A stretch of 64,000 nt of DNA from Prorocentrum cordatum (Eukaryota; Sar; Dinophyceae; Prorocentrales; Prorocentraceae), in contig CAUYUJ010015838.1 of assembly GCA_963575745.1 (NCBI GenBank), positions 119,501-183,500 of the forward strand, in the 5' to 3' direction. The notes under the pieces are model-generated. The model was not told where the DNA came from, ran no database searches, and was given only the letters and a program-made list of their open reading frames with translations. Shown piece by piece: positions 43,757 through 55,312 of this stretch. A program made the position numbers and the translations under genes. The stretch's first letter is position 1. The number at the start of each line of letters is the position of its first letter.

Positions 43757-45720
43757 TGAGAAACACAAGTGTTGTGTTGGGAGGAAGGGGATGGAGAGAA
43801 ATACAAGACACGACTATGCAATAAACACACTTAACTTGCGCGAGAACACGGGCGATCTGATCAATTCTCCCAACACCATCCTCCCGATCCGATACATGTC
43901 TTTCTGACTTATGCTCCTCACCAACGCCACCTCCTACTCCTCCTGCTCCTCCTCCTCCTCCTCCCCCTCCTCCCCCTCCCCCCTCCTCTCCTCCTCCCTT
44001 CCTCCACTCCTCCTGCTGAGCTACCCTCCTCCCGGCTGGCGGCCGATCCTTGCCTGCCCCATTCCTTTATTTAAAGATAACTCCCCCTGTCGCACCCCGA
44101 GGCTGATTGACAAGGCGGGCTGGGCGTTGCGCCGGAGACTTCTGCACGATTTTATGATCATGACATGAAGCTCAAGAGCTACAACAATTTCACTGAGGGA
44201 GGCGGGTCGTTTTAAACATATGCCTCTCGCCTCAACGCCACGCACATCCACCTTCCCAACTTGCGGACGGACTATCAGGACGCAACAATTACATTGATTC
44301 GTGGTGTTGAAGTCCCAGGAATGGCGTTCTGGTACGATTCAATCAAGACCGTCCAGTCGCAATAACAGCGGTAATTAATACGCGGCGTTGGAATCCCAGG
44401 AAAGGTGTCCTGGTACAGTTCAGGACTTTCAAACGATTGTCTTCCAACGGGGCACTCGCCTCAGTGAAAATGAATCCTTGTAGGGGCCTACGATGAGGAA
44501 CCTTGGAGGATTTATTGCAGAATCGCGCACTCGTCCTCATCTTCCTCCTCCTCCCCCTTCCCCGCCCCTTCTCCTCTTCATCCTCCTCCTTCCACTCCGC
44601 TCCTGCTGCTGCTTCCCACCCTCTTCCCCACTCCACCTCCTTCTCCACCTCTCACTCCTTCCTCTTCTCCACCTCTCCTGTCCTCCTTCAACTCCTCCTC
44701 CTCCTCCTCCTCCTCCTCCTTGCCGTCGTCGTCTCTCAACTCCTCCAGCCCCATGCCAGCTTCTGGCAGAACACTGCCTGCTCATTCTCTCTGTCCTTCT
44801 CCTTATTCTCCCCCTCCTCCCTTCATCACTCTCAGACCTCCCTCTCTTTCTATCTGTCCCCTCCCTGTTCCTCCTCTGCGTCCTCCTGTTTTCCCTCGTT
44901 GACGTCGTCGTCGTCGTCTTCCTCCTCGTCGCCCTCCTCATCCTTCTGGCAAGGTCACGTGTTCCTTGTGACGCGGAGGCTAGCACCCTCTTCCCCGCCA
45001 GTTCCTTTAATGCTGTCCCCCCTCGCCCTTCCACGTCTGCTTCTCCTGCCCTGCTGCTCCTCTGGCTCGTCCTGCTCCTCCTCGGTGCCCCCCGCCTTTG
45101 CACTCCTCGCTCCACCTCCCCCCCCCGCCTCGCCGTCTCCATCGCCCCTCGGTCCCCATCGTCCTCCTCCCCTGTTCCTCTGCCTCCGGCCGCGGTTTCT
45201 CGTCCCCACCTCTCCTGCTACTGCCCCCCACCCTTCGTCCCCGCCTGTCCTGCCGCCCCCGCTCCTGCTGCTCCAGCTCCACCTGCCCCCTCATCCCGCT
45301 CCTCCTGCTCCTCGGGCAGCGATGCCACCGGCTCCCCGTGCTTGTTGGCGTGGACGGCCAGGCGAACCCCGCGAACCCTGACGACGCTGGTTCCGCCCTG
45401 GGGAGGCCGTGGATGCAATCAGCGAGGCGTCCACTGTGGGTGTCACTACCCTCTGCGCCTCTCTCTCTGTCTCTCTCTCTCTCTCTCGCCTTCTCTTTAT
45501 ATCTCTTTTTCTCCACTCCCTGCAGCTCCTCGTCCATCCTGAGCCGCGATTGGGCAGACCAGGCAGAGCCAGTCAGGCCAGCTAGACCTACCAGAGCCAG
45601 CGAGACCAGCCGGACCTCCATCCTCATATCATCTCTCCATCCTTCCTCCTCTTCCATTCCTTCACCTCATCCCGCGCCGTCACTAGGCATAGCAGTCAGA
45701 GTTCTAGACCAGTGAGACTG
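43757..45720. other. Pyrimidine-rich spacer without recognisable gene
   Basis: Long C/T-rich stretches (43930-44030, 44530-45330, 45455-45520) give open frames of 200-350 codons rich in Ser, Pro and Leu on one strand or Arg/Glu on the other; these are compositional artefacts. A 96-bp-spaced duplication (GTTGAAGTCCCAGGAATGGC / GTTGGAATCCCAGGAAAGGT) lies at 44307-44420. Confidence 0.6.
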
Positions 45721-46002
45721 CCAGTCGAGCCAGAGACTGTCAGACCAGCCATTGACCAGCCACGCCTTGACTCATTAACCGCATGCCGATGATAATAAAG
45801 GGACCCCCCCCTTCAGTGTTTAGAGTTGATTATCGTCGCCCTATGCAAAATTCAAATTGGGCGGCGAGCGCTGAGGCCGAACTTCATTATCACCTCGAAA
45901 CGCTATGTTGAGATAGCAACATCAAGCGATGTTGATATAGCAACATCAAGCGAAGCGATCACACTTTTCAGGATGTGTCAAGCGAAACCAATGTATGTAT
46001 GT

Positions 46003-46385
46003 ATCCCCGCGCGCGCCTGAACGTTTTTATCTCTGGGGTTGATTATCCATGGAAAGGGGAGCACATGAGCTATCCTACACGAGCACTTAAAAAATGAATG
46101 TTCATAAAGCGTTTGTAAATTAAAATTGATAGATTTGGAACTTGGGACTTTTCCTTTCTTCGTCCTCTTCTTATTATCCTCTTCTTCTTCTTTCTTATTA
46201 TTCTTCTACTGTATTCTTCTTCTTTTATATTTCTCTCTGTCCCCGCGCTCGCCTGAGCTTTTTTATCTCTGGGGTTGATTATCCATGGAAATTGAGGCAC
46301 ATGAGCTACCCTACACGAGCACTTACAAACAACAATTTTCATAACGCGCTTGTAAATAAAATCTAATAGATTTGAAACTCGAGAT
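46003..46385. repeat. Direct repeat pair, 143-bp units
   Basis: Unit 1 (46003-46146) and unit 2 (46242-46385) share CGCCTGAACGTTTTTATCTC, TGGGGTTGATTATCCATGGA, ACACGAGCACTTA and TAGATTTGGAACT-like ends. The spacer is rich in TTCTTC. Confidence 0.9.
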
Positions 46386-47542
46386 TGTCACAAAACGTGC
46401 TCGGCTTGGTCTCCTCTGGATCATCTCTTACTTCGAGATTATGCTGAGGTCTGCTGGGCTACTTTTATTATCTCTCCCTGAACCCCGAACTTTATTATCC
46501 CCTAGTGTTTATTCTCACGGGCATGAGGTTAGCCAGACCAGCCAGGAGCGAGAGCCAGCGAGCCAGCCAGACCAGCTAGACCAGCCAGCTGGCATGCAGC
46601 TGAACGCACCGCAAAGGCGTCTACATCTCCCAGCTCCCCCCCAAACAAAAAACAGACATACGGGCCGAATGCAACTACAACTACTGTTCTGCTCATTGTG
46701 CTTGGCGCTCTGGGCATCACACCCTCCGCGGACCCCCCGACGCCACTCCCCTATCAATTCTGAAGCTCAAGCTTAGTAACGAAGACGCAGGACATACTAT
46801 ACTGCAGCGCACATGATCTGCAAGACAGCAGCACGGCAAAACCACACACAAGTACACCAGGTCCAAATGCGCCTGCTCGAAATTTCACCCCTGGTGGCGA
46901 AAACCCGAACTAGTGTACTGCTGCCCTGCCGCTCCCGAAGAAGAGCGCAATACACGCCGAAGACAAAACACAAGACAAGATGTTGTAGAACCCTGCTACC
47001 GCACTCCGGCAAAAGACGTGCAAGAACGCGGCGTGGAGCCGACCCTCCCCAGTCTCACGAGTTCAACGGTGATTCCTAGTTCGACTTATCTGTGAGGAAT
47101 CCTGGCGCAGCTCCTGATACAACATGTCTTGCTTTGAACATGGCCGTCTAATGCACAAGCATTGCCGAATCCAAGACAATGTTGATTTCAACCGCTACGG
47201 GCTCAACTTATTTAGCGCGAGTTTCAGTGTGTCCTGTCTTTCGGCAACCAGCACATAACTGTGGCTCAACCACTGCGATCTCGACCATGGTTGGTACTGT
47301 CTTAGTCCGTCGCCACTGGGAATACATACGCTCCGATCCAAACGACGGCAACAACATCCGCCTTCTCCACCCATCCTCTTCCTCCTCATCTAAGCAGCGC
47401 CAGAACTAGCACGCCCAGGCGACTGGGTCAGACACGCCTGTGCGGTGCGCGGGCAGTGGAGGAACCTTCAAGGCTCATGCACGACAGGCGCGTTGAGATG
47501 AATCACGCCGGAATATGCTGCTATGCCTGGCAGCCCCGCTTC
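46386..47542. other. Spacer without recognisable gene
   Basis: No coding, RNA or repeat feature recognised. Confidence 0.5.
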
Positions 47543-47730
47543 CGGTCGAGAACTTCTGGATAACGCGATGCGTTGCAAGCGGATAGAGTGTCGCTCCGCT
47601 CCGCGGGGCGGGAGGCTCGGAAATACTCGGGACGTTGACGCCTGGGGGTCGGGAAGTGGGTGGCGTGTCGCACCGCAGCGTGGTGGGCCAGAACCGGCGG
47701 AACGACACGATAGCCAAAAGTTCCCGACCA
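47543..47730. mobile_element. Element A, copy 3
   Basis: A shorter, more diverged copy: left end CGGTCGAGAACTTCTGGATA, core GATAGAGTGTCGCTCCGCTC and GGACGTTGACGCCTGGGG, right end complement GGTCGGGAACTTTTGGCTAT. Confidence 0.7.
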
Positions 47731-47744
47731 ATAGGGCCTTGCCT

Positions 47745-48108
47745 CAGTGTCCCAGCCGTCTCCAAACCTGGACCTACAGCACGAGGACTCCCACCGCTGC
47801 GGCTTCGACGTCTGCGAGCACGGCTGTGCCCGAGGCCCACATCAATAGTTTACCTCGCCATCGCTCGGACGTCCATTCTCCGTGCATGTTTCGATGTCGT
47901 GCTGGTGCTTTCCCAAGATGACCAAACATACTCCTCGAAGGTCCTCGCCGGGGCTACATGCACACGTCCGAGCGATGCCAAATTACGCCAAATTGCGTCA
48001 GTCTCCAAGCCGTCTCCCAACCGTTCAACCCGAACCTGCACCAACGGGAGTCCTGCCGCTACGGCTTCGACGTCTACAGGCACGGCCGCGCCCGAGGGGC
48101 CCACACAC
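47745..48108. repeat. Direct repeats flanking element D copy 2
   Basis: A 95-105-bp segment (CCAGCCGTCTCCAAACC..., GGACTCCCACCGCTGCGGCT, TCGACGTCTGCGAGCACGGC) at 47750-47840 recurs at 48003-48105 (CCAAGCCGTCTCCCAACC..., GAGTCCTGCCGCTACGGCTT, CGACGTCTACAGGCACGGCC). Element D sits between the two copies. Confidence 0.8.
47859..47979. mobile_element. Element D, copy 2
   Basis: The ends CATCGCTCGGACGTCC and (complement of the right end) CATCGCTCGGACGTGT are inverted repeats of about 14 bases. The core TGTTTCGATGTCGTGCTGGT aligns with copy 1. Confidence 0.7.
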
Positions 48109-48190
48109 ATAGACACAGACACAGACACAGACACAGACACAGACACAGACACAGACACAGACACAGACACAGACACACACACAAAAAAAA
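48105..48190. repeat. (CAGACA)n
   Basis: Pure CAGACA hexamers, then CACACA and an A homopolymer at 48184-48195. Confidence 0.97.
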
Positions 48191-48278
48191 AAAACACGCA
48201 CACGCACACACGAACACACGAACACGAACACAAATACAAACACAACAACATACACACACACAACAAACAAACAAACAG

Positions 48279-48375
48279 CTAGTCTGCGGTGCCCGCCAGC
48301 CTGGCGGTGCGCCCCGCCCGCGACTTCAGCACCGCGTAGGCCGACTGCAGCTCCTCGGCCAGCCGCAGGGCGGGA
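48279..48375 (-). CDS. Putative terminal exon, unknown protein
   Basis: The minus-strand frame reads LPALRLAEELQSAYAVLKSR then AGRTARLAGTAD and TAG at 48279-48281. It has alternating hydrophobic/charged helical character with nearly all codons ending in G or C, and is sharply different from the surrounding (CAGACA)n and CCAAGAGGCC sequence. A preceding AG (GATAG|GAGG) is a candidate acceptor. It may belong to the same transcription unit as the islands at 50183, 53040, 55313, 61182 and 63098, which share strand and codon pattern, but no linkage can be shown. Confidence 0.45.
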
Positions 48376-48429
48376 AGGCGGGGAGGGGGCCTCCTATCCC
48401 GACCTCGCAGGGAGACAAGAAATGAAATT

Positions 48430-48545
48430 CGCAGGCCAAGAGGGCCCAGGAGGCCCCCCGGAAGCCGCACGAGGCCCCGAAGAGGCCCAAAAAGAGACCC
48501 CAAGAGGCCCCCAAACGCCTCCAAGAGGCCACGAACGCGCAAGCA
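48430..48545. repeat. CCAAGAGGCC-type array, locus 4
   Basis: AAGAGGGCCCAGGAGGCCCC, CGAAGAGGCCCAAAAAGAGA, CCAAGAGGCCCCCAAA words. Confidence 0.75.
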
Positions 48546-48602
48546 AACGATTGCGATGGCACCATACGGGCTGGCGGAATGAGCGAAGCGATTGAAGAAA
48601 CA

Positions 48603-48746
48603 TTAACTGGCAGAGATACGCGTGGATTTCTCAGATCGGCACTGGGGCCCGCCTGGCGGCGCCTCCGGCGCCTCGCCTGGCGCGCCGCGGGCGCCGGGAG
48701 GGGGGGTCCAGCGCCGATCCGAGAAATCCGAGCGGACCTCCAAACG
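48603..48746. mobile_element. Element B, copy 3
   Basis: Left ACGCGTGGATTTCTCAGATC, GGCACTGGGGCCCGCCTGG; right GTCCAGCGCCGATCCGAGAA, ATCCGAGCGGACCTCCAAAC. The GC-rich loop GGCGCCTCCGGCGCC is itself palindromic. Confidence 0.8.
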
Positions 48747-48759
48747 TCTCTCTTCCTGC

Positions 48760-49680
48760 CATCGTATGTCCCCCAAGCTCGGGCGCACCTAGCCAAAACA
48801 CACGACGCCGAGGCAGCAGACCACGACCTCGGGCTCTCCACTTCCTGTCCTCGGGCGGCGCTCTTCGAGCGCGGCCGCTCCGCAGCGGGGCAGCAACGCC
48901 CAGCCTTCACCCCGTGTCGGCCACATCGGCTGCACTGCTGACGGTCGGCCCCCTCCTCAGGAGCCTCGGTTTCTCGTGCTGAGTCGCACTTGCCCCTAAA
49001 CAGCCACGAAGGCCCACATCGGGGCCCATCGGGGCCTGGGGGGAAGCGGTGGGCTGCGATCGGTGGCCCAGCGTGGACTCTTAAACATAGCCCCCATCGC
49101 GGCCCCCAAGGCCCCCCATCGTGCCCCCCCCATCGCGAGCTGTGCAAAGGGCTGGTTTTGAGGCATTCTGCCGGGAGGCTGTCATTTCGTTGTGCCCATT
49201 CGTTGTTGTTTCTGCTGCTTGCTCTCTGTAGCGCGGGGGGGGGCTGGCGGCGGCCTGCAAACAGGCAGAAACCACAGAAAGGCATCAAGTTCATTGTCCT
49301 CGAGCCTCCAGCCAGGCCTGCGGACGTGCGGCTCCCGCCCGCGCCAGCCACACCGGGTACTCCCAGCCTCCTGACAGCTCGCCCGCCTCACTTTGGTTCT
49401 TGGCATCGCCCTCCTGCCGCTCGCGCTCCCGTGCTCGTTGCCTCCTGCCCGCCCTCCCGCCTCCTCCCGCGGAGCTCCAGGCCCTGCTACCTCACTCCCA
49501 CGCAGGGCGGACCGCCGCGTGTTCGGGTCACGCAGGCGACGCGCGGCCATCGGTGCTGCTCCCGCTGCCCCTCCTGCCCTGCCCATCTAGCCCTGCATCC
49601 CTGCTCCCGGCCGTGTGCCGCGACCGCCGCCGCTGCTGCAGCCGTGGAGAGAGATGCTGCTTGCTGTCTGTCATTCCTCC
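48760..49680. other. Spacer without recognised gene
   Basis: Open frames on both strands (for example minus CSRCGRHGVKAGRCCPA near 48860-48935) are not supported by homology or by consistent codon choice. Confidence 0.4.
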
Positions 49681-49684
49681 TCCT

Positions 49685-50182
49685 CCACCTGGTCATCTTC
49701 TTGGTCCTCCTCCTCCTCCTCCTCCTCCTCCTCCTCCTCCTCCTGGGGGAGCCCCGGGCCTCCCTCTCCCCCCTCTCCTCGGAGGCCTGCGAAAGCTAAC
49801 ATGGAGCCTCTGCGAGGCCTCCTCCGAGGCTCGCGGTGGTTCTGGGAGGCCTATTTCTGCCTCTGGGGATCCCCCCGAGCACGCCCACCAATCGCTCAAA
49901 GGCCTCACGGTCCTCAATCCTCGCCTCTCTCCCCCCTCCTCTTCCTCCTCTTCCTCCTCCTCCTCCTCCGCCTCCGCCTCCGCCTCCTCCTCCTCCTCCT
50001 CCTCCTCCACCATCTCCTCCTCCTCCGCCTCCGCCTCCGCCTCCGCCAGTGCCTCCGCCTCCGCCTCCGCCTCCGCCTCCTCCCCCTCCCCCTCCCCATC
50101 CTCCTCCTCCTCCTCCTCCTCCCTCCTCCTCCTCCTCCTCCTCCTCCTCCTCCTCCTCCTCCTCCTCCTCCTCCTCCTCCTC
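49685..50182. repeat. (CTC)n and CTCCGC tracts
   Basis: CTC block 49705-49745, a 170-bp interruption, then CTC/CGCCTC words from 49930 to 50182 with the purest part at 50100-50180. Confidence 0.95.
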
Positions 50183-50320
50183 CCCCTCCCTTCAGCGGCC
50201 CACGCTCCTCCAGCGCCTCGGTCAGCTTCGACTCGATCAGCAGCGTGTCCACCCCGATCTTGTCCGCGTACGCGCCGAGGCGGGCGACGGTGTCGTCGCG
50301 GCGCTGTCGGGAGGCGCGCA
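50183..50320 (-). CDS. Putative exon, unknown protein
   Basis: The minus strand reads LRASRQRRDDTVARLGAYAD then KIGVDTLLIESKLTEALEER, ending GPLKG at the edge of the GAG repeat. This is a clear helical, charged pattern with strongly G/C-ending codons. ACAG|CGCCGC is a possible acceptor. No family recognised; a coiled-coil-like segment is possible. Confidence 0.45.
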
Positions 50321-50644
50321 AAGAGATCGCCGCCGTACGTCGACAGCGCCGCCGCCGGCGGCGGCGGCGGCGGCCGTCGTGGCTCGGGCACAGAGGTTCC
50401 TGGGTCACCTGAATAACTTCGCACACCGCGCTCTGCGATGCGCGACGCGCGATCTTCGCGCCCTCGCGCCGCCGCACTGGAGAAGGGCAACTCGCCGGCC
50501 CAGACTGCGACGCGCGAAACGCGATTATCTTTGCGACCCCACGGGTGACCTTGGGCCCGAGGGTTCGAGCACGCCTGCGGGAGGGCGCCCAGGGACGGCG
50601 ATCGAGGCTTTCCCTCGGCGGCTCTGCATCGTCGTCGCCGTCGT

Positions 50645-50870
50645 CGTCGGAGGGGAGGATGGGGAGGAGGAGGAGGCGGAGACGGAGGAGGAGGAGGAGG
50701 AGGAGGAGGAGGAGGAGGAAGAGAAGGAGGAGGAGGAGGCGGAGGATCAGGAGGAGGAGAAGGAGGATCAGGAGGAGGAGGAGGAAGAGAAGGAGGAGGA
50801 GGATCAGGAGGAGGAGAAGGAGGATCAGGAGGAGGAGGAGGAGGAGAAGGAGGAGGACGGATGGGGGAAG
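50645..50870. repeat. (GAG)n with GATCAG interruptions
   Basis: GAG triplets with a recurring AGGAGGATCAGGAGGAGG motif about every 33-60 bp. Confidence 0.95.
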
Positions 50871-51187
50871 GAGCATTGTGTTCGAAGGGGTTCCTAAGTT
50901 TGTTCTATTTTGGCCCAAAGGGTTCCCGAAGCTCTTGGGGTCGAGGAGTAAAGGAAGGAAGAGGGAGTGGGGCACAGCGAAGGGACTAGAACACTCAGCG
51001 TGAGGGAATGGGGGGCACAACGGAGAGGGGACTACGTCTGCCAGCGTGAGCGAAACATAACAACAAAAACGAGGGCGTGAAATGAATCACGACCTTAGAC
51101 TCCCAATCACGCCTGATAGGCTTCTTCGAGCCGGACGGGGACGAGTGCGCCCGGAAGGGCCTCGGGAACCCGTCTTGGGACCCCACG

Positions 51188-51345
51188 GAGGAGGAGGAGG
51201 AGGAGGAGGAGGAGGAGGAGGAGGAGGAGGAGGAGGAGGATCAGGAGGAGGAGGAGGAGGAGGAGGAGGAGGACAAGGAGGAGGCGGAGGAGGAGGAGGA
51301 GGGGGGGGGCGAGGAGGATGAGGAGGAGTAGGAGTAGGAGTAGGA
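51188..51345. repeat. (GAG)n tract
   Basis: GAG triplets with one ATCAG interruption, ending in GTAGGAGTAGGAGTAGGAGT. Confidence 0.95.
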
Positions 51346-51627
51346 GTCAAGCTAGCCAGCTCGAGCGAGTCAAGCATGGCATGCCCAGTCCCACCCGCCC
51401 TCCCACAACATAAGAAGCAAAGCTGGCACAACTGGGGGCCGAAGTCACACCGGCCAGCCGGTTTGGTACAGCTGATGCGGCCGCGATGGCGGTTGCCGAC
51501 GGGAACTGGCGAGCGCGTGTTGAATGCCGCGCACGCATTGCCAGACGAGTCGAGAATGGCCCGGTACACCGCAGGAAGCCAGAGGTGGCCGGAGGAAGCC
51601 CGACGGTCTGACAGGACACCCCAAAGC

Positions 51628-52012
51628 ATTTTTGTGAAAAAGCATTGGGTTTTTGATGTTTTTATGTTGAAATGCTTGCAAACACACGGTGTTCGGTAGG
51701 ATTCTGACATGAACGCGCGAGTGTGCTCTTTGTGGTATTTTTTGCACAGGATTCGCGGCCTGGGTGCATGACAGAGCATCGCGAGTGCACCGCGCGATGA
51801 CGTGAAATCGCTGGATTTGACAGAATTCTTAAGATTCCTATGGTTTTCCTATGATTTCAGCAAGAGAGCCCGGGCGGGAAATTGTACAATTTTTGTGAAA
51901 AAGCATTGGGTTTTTTTATGTTTTTATGTTGAAATGCTTACAAACACACGGTGTTCGGTAGGATTCTGACATGAACGCGCGCGTGTGCTCTTTGTGTTAT
52001 TTTTTGCAATGG
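51628..52012. repeat. Direct repeat pair, about 118-bp units
   Basis: Unit 1 (51628-51748) and unit 2 (51891-52010) both read TTTGTGAAAAAGCATTGGGT, ATGTTTTTATGTTGAAATGC, AAACACACGGTGTTCGGTAG and GATTCTGACATGAACGCGCG, with only a few differences. The copies are nearly identical, so the duplication is recent. Confidence 0.95.
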
Positions 52013-52359
52013 ATTATCGCCGTGGACGACAGGACGTCCATGTCGAGAGGAAAAAATAAGAAAAATGTTGATTTTGTATTGTTTTTTTTAGGATGGGACC
52101 ACCCGGATGCGCCCGCTATCTGCCGGCCTGAGGGGGGAGTAGGAGTATATTCTAATAAGGAATAAGGATAGGAGAGGAGGAGGAGGAGGAGAGGAGGAGG
52201 AGGAGGAGGAGGGGGGTCGCCTGGGAGGCTCCGTGGGGAATCTTCGAGTCTTCGGCAGGCCGTCCTATGGAAGGCATGTTTTGAGGCCGGCGACGAACGG
52301 AGGCGAGGAACGAAAAGGAACCGCCCCTAGGCCCAGAGGCCGCAGAAGCGCGCTCCAGC

Positions 52360-52512
52360 CGCGATCCTCCTCCTCCTCCTCCTCCTGATCCTCCTCCTCA
52401 TCCTCCTCCTCCTCCTCCTCCTGATCCTCATCCTCCTCCTGCTCCTGCTCCTTCTCCTCCTCCTCCTCCTCCTCCTCCTCCTCCTCCTCCTCCTCCTCCT
52501 CCTCCTCCCCTT
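52360..52512. repeat. (CTC)n tract
   Basis: CTC triplets with CTGATCCTCCTCCTCATC and CTGCTCCTGCTCCTT interruptions. Confidence 0.95.
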
Positions 52513-52669
52513 CTCCTCGACAGAGGCAGACCGCCAAAAAGCAAACCGCCGAGAGCGTCCAACGAAACCCCTGGAAACGGCTGGAGGGCCTCCGAAGATG
52601 ACGACGATGCTTACATACTCATTCCGACGCGGTTGTCGCGTACGCGCGTTCTTATGTTTTTGTTGTTTG

Positions 52670-53040
52670 TGTGCGTCTTTGTGTGTGTGTGCGTGTGCGT
52701 GTGCGCGCGTGTGTGAGAGAGATTGTGTGTATATATGTATTCCCGCTCTGGCGGCGCGCCGTTTCGCTCCAGTTGGCGTTGCGTATCTTGATCTTACCCC
52801 TGGTCATCCATGCGGGTGACCTCTGACTGGCCACGGCGCTGCTCGCTCTGAGCGGCTTGGGGGCTCGGCCTTTGACGCGCGCGCCTGTTTCTCTTCTCTG
52901 ATCTTTCGACGCCCCGTCGCTGCGCGCGGGGCCGCGACGCCCAAAAGGTGTGCGTGGGTGTGTGTGAGTGTGTGTGTGTGTGTGCGTTTGTGTGTGAATG
53001 TGTGTGTGTGTGAATGTGTGTGTGTGTGTTTGTGTGTGGT
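52670..53040. repeat. (GT)n tracts on either side of a spacer
   Basis: TGTGTGTGTGCGTGTGCG at 52676-52715 and a longer imperfect (GT)n at 52950-53038; unique sequence between them. Confidence 0.9.
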
Positions 53041-53160
53041 TGGGTCCGCTTTCGCTCTCGAGCGCCGTCCTCCACGCAAGTTCGCACTTCAACACGGCGC
53101 TGCCCGTCTTAAAGCTGTAGATCGCGGCTGCAAAGTGCCGCATCGCCAGCGGAGGACACA
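53041..53160 (-). CDS. Putative exon, unknown protein
   Basis: The minus-strand frame reads RIDAMCPPLAMRHFAAAIYS then FKTGSAVLKCELAWRTALES. It is well mixed in composition and less G/C-ended than the other islands. A (GT)n tract follows immediately on the 3' side. No family recognised; borders unknown. Confidence 0.35.
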
Positions 53161-53317
53161 TTGCGTCTATGCGTGTCGCTGTTTTCTTTGCACGTGCCCG
53201 CACGTATGGACAAATTGTCCTGGCAGCGCCAATGCTTGACTTTTGTTACCGCTGGGTCGCAACCCACTGGCGCGTCGGAAGGACAAGTGTGTGCGCGTGC
53301 GTGTGTGGTGGGGACAT

Positions 53318-53366
53318 CAGGGACCCTGGCCGACACGATGCCGCCTTCCTTCGCAGCTTCCTCCAC
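53318..53366 (-). CDS. Putative short exon
   Basis: The minus strand after GGCCAG reads EVEEAAKEGGIVSAR, followed by a possible donor (CCAGG|GTCCCT). A charged helix-like 16-codon segment on the same strand as the neighbouring islands. Too short for firm support. Confidence 0.25.
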
Positions 53367-53369
53367 CTC

Positions 53370-53805
53370 CTGGCCTCGTCGCGGCCTTGATTCTCGTGCG
53401 CCTGCTCCGTTTAAGGGAAGCGCCGGCGGGGTCCCTGAGTGGCTGGCTCATCGAGGGCTCCCCCTTGGACCTTGGGTGTTCCCAAGGGCCAGAGGTCTGC
53501 ACTCCCTCCCCTCTCCCCCTGTGCGTTCCCGAAGACAAATCTTTGAATCTCCCCTTGAGGCTGCAGCCGGCCCTCCGTGCGCTGGGGCGCTTCCAGTACG
53601 TAATACGCTCCTGGCTGCGGGAAGGGCTCCTTCATAAACCGACATTACACCTATTCGGTGTCCCCCCCTGTTTTCTGCAGAGAGCCCACGGCCGCATACC
53701 GCGGCCACCCCGTGTGGGGACGGAGCAGATAATGGGATTGACCGTGGGTTAGCCTTCTGGCCCCCACCCAAGCCTGCCGGCCTCCCCCCTGTGCCTGCTT
53801 TTCAT
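53370..53805. other. Spacer without recognisable gene
   Basis: Frames are open on both strands but show no domain. Confidence 0.45.
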
Positions 53806-53809
53806 GCTA

Positions 53810-54560
53810 GCACGCGGTCCCCTCGGCAGTTCTACCATTGGGCCTGATCGCTTGCTGCTGCCCCTGCGGTACCTCCCCTTGGGTACCCTGGCCGCTCCCC
53901 CTTGCGCGCCTGGCAGGTACGGCGCTCCCCCTTCCGCACAAGTGGACCGCTCCCCCTTCCGCACAGTTGGGCCACCCGCTTCCCCTCAGGCGCCTCCTTC
54001 CGCGCCTCGCCGGTGGTCCGCTCCTCCTTCCGCGCAGGTGTGCCGCTCCCCTTCCGCACAGGTGGGCCGCTGTGGGCCGCTCCCCCTTCTGCACTGGTGG
54101 GCCGCCCCCTTCCGCACAAGCGCTCGTGGCCTGTTCCCTGGCCGCTCCCCCTTTCGCGCCGCGGGTCATCAGGTCTCGGCGCTCTCCGTCCTGACCGCTG
54201 GGCCCATGCCAACACCTGTCCGGCTCCCCCAGCGTGCGGTCCCCTTGGCAGCTCTGCCGGTGGGCCTGCTCGCTCGCTGCTCCCTCCCTGCCGCTCCTGC
54301 TCCCCCCTGGCCGCCCCATTCCGCGCCTCGCAGGTCAGCCGACCTCTCCCAGGTCATCAGATCTCGGCGCCCTCCCTCCCCAGTCCAGCTCCACGCCGCT
54401 CCCCCATGATGGCGTGGCTCCGCATCTTTGTCGCATGCCCTTCGCTTACATGCCGGCATCTCTTGACGTGCTCATCGCAACACACTCGTGGCGGCCAGCG
54501 CTCCGCCCTTCTCCCGCTCCCATCGCGCCGCGCAGGTCACCAGATCTCGGCGCTTGGCCT
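53810..54560. repeat. Degenerate 25-27-bp minisatellite (CGCTCCCCCTTCCGCAC)
   Basis: Words such as CCGCTCCCCCTTCCGCACAG followed by TGGGC recur at irregular 25-60-bp spacing. A second motif, CATCAGRTCTCGGCGC, occurs at 54168, 54353 and 54538. The long plus-strand frame through here (53902-55386) is rich in Ser, Pro and Ala and judged non-coding. Confidence 0.75.
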
Positions 54561-55017
54561 AGCCGCTGGGTTCGCCAGCACCGCCGGCTCCCCCATTGGT
54601 GTGGTGACTGCATCAACATGTGACAGGCATTTCTCCGTGCAGCCGTTTGCTGCTTGTCCAACGTCAGCCCCTTTGGTATTCTTACGGGCTGAGATTGACT
54701 GGCTGGTCTGGACGTTCCATACTTGCCCATTCGTGGCACCGCTCCCCCACTCGGCTCTGCCCCGCCGCCGTCGGGCTGCCTTCCCCCCCCAGCTGCTGCC
54801 CGGCGCCGCGGCTGGCCCCCACCCCCCCCAGCGTCCGCCCCGCCGCAGCCGGGACTTGCCTGAGCGGGCCTGGTTTCCTCTCTTCCCGTTGCGCCGGGGT
54901 CTTCCCCTCACCTCCCGCGCATTGCGGCCAAATTTGCATCCAGCGCGCCCCACTGATTCTGATGCCCTATCGCCGGAGCAACAACATCTGCCCAGCCGCC
55001 GACGCAAAACAATGGTG

Positions 55018-55245
55018 TGTGTGAGAGCGTGTGTGTGTGTGTGTGTTTGTGTGTCTGTGTCGGTGTCTGTGTCTGTGTCTGTGTGTGGGTGTCTGTGTGT
55101 GTGTGCGTCTCTGTGTGTATGCGTGTGCGCCTGCGTGTGTGCGTGTGTGCGGGTGCGTGTGTGTGTGTGTGTGTGTGTGATGTGTGTGTGTGTCTGTATG
55201 TGTGTGTGTGTGTGTGTGTCTGTGTGTGTGTGTGTGCGTGCACGG
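55018..55245. repeat. (TG)n with CTGTGT and GCGTGT words
   Basis: About 228 bp of TG dinucleotides with TCTGTG hexamers at 55050-55085. Confidence 0.95.
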
Positions 55246-55312
55246 ACGTTTCGGTCCATGCGAAGCGAGAGGATTCAGGAAGAGCTGCACAGAAGCTGCA
55301 GCGCCTATGTGC

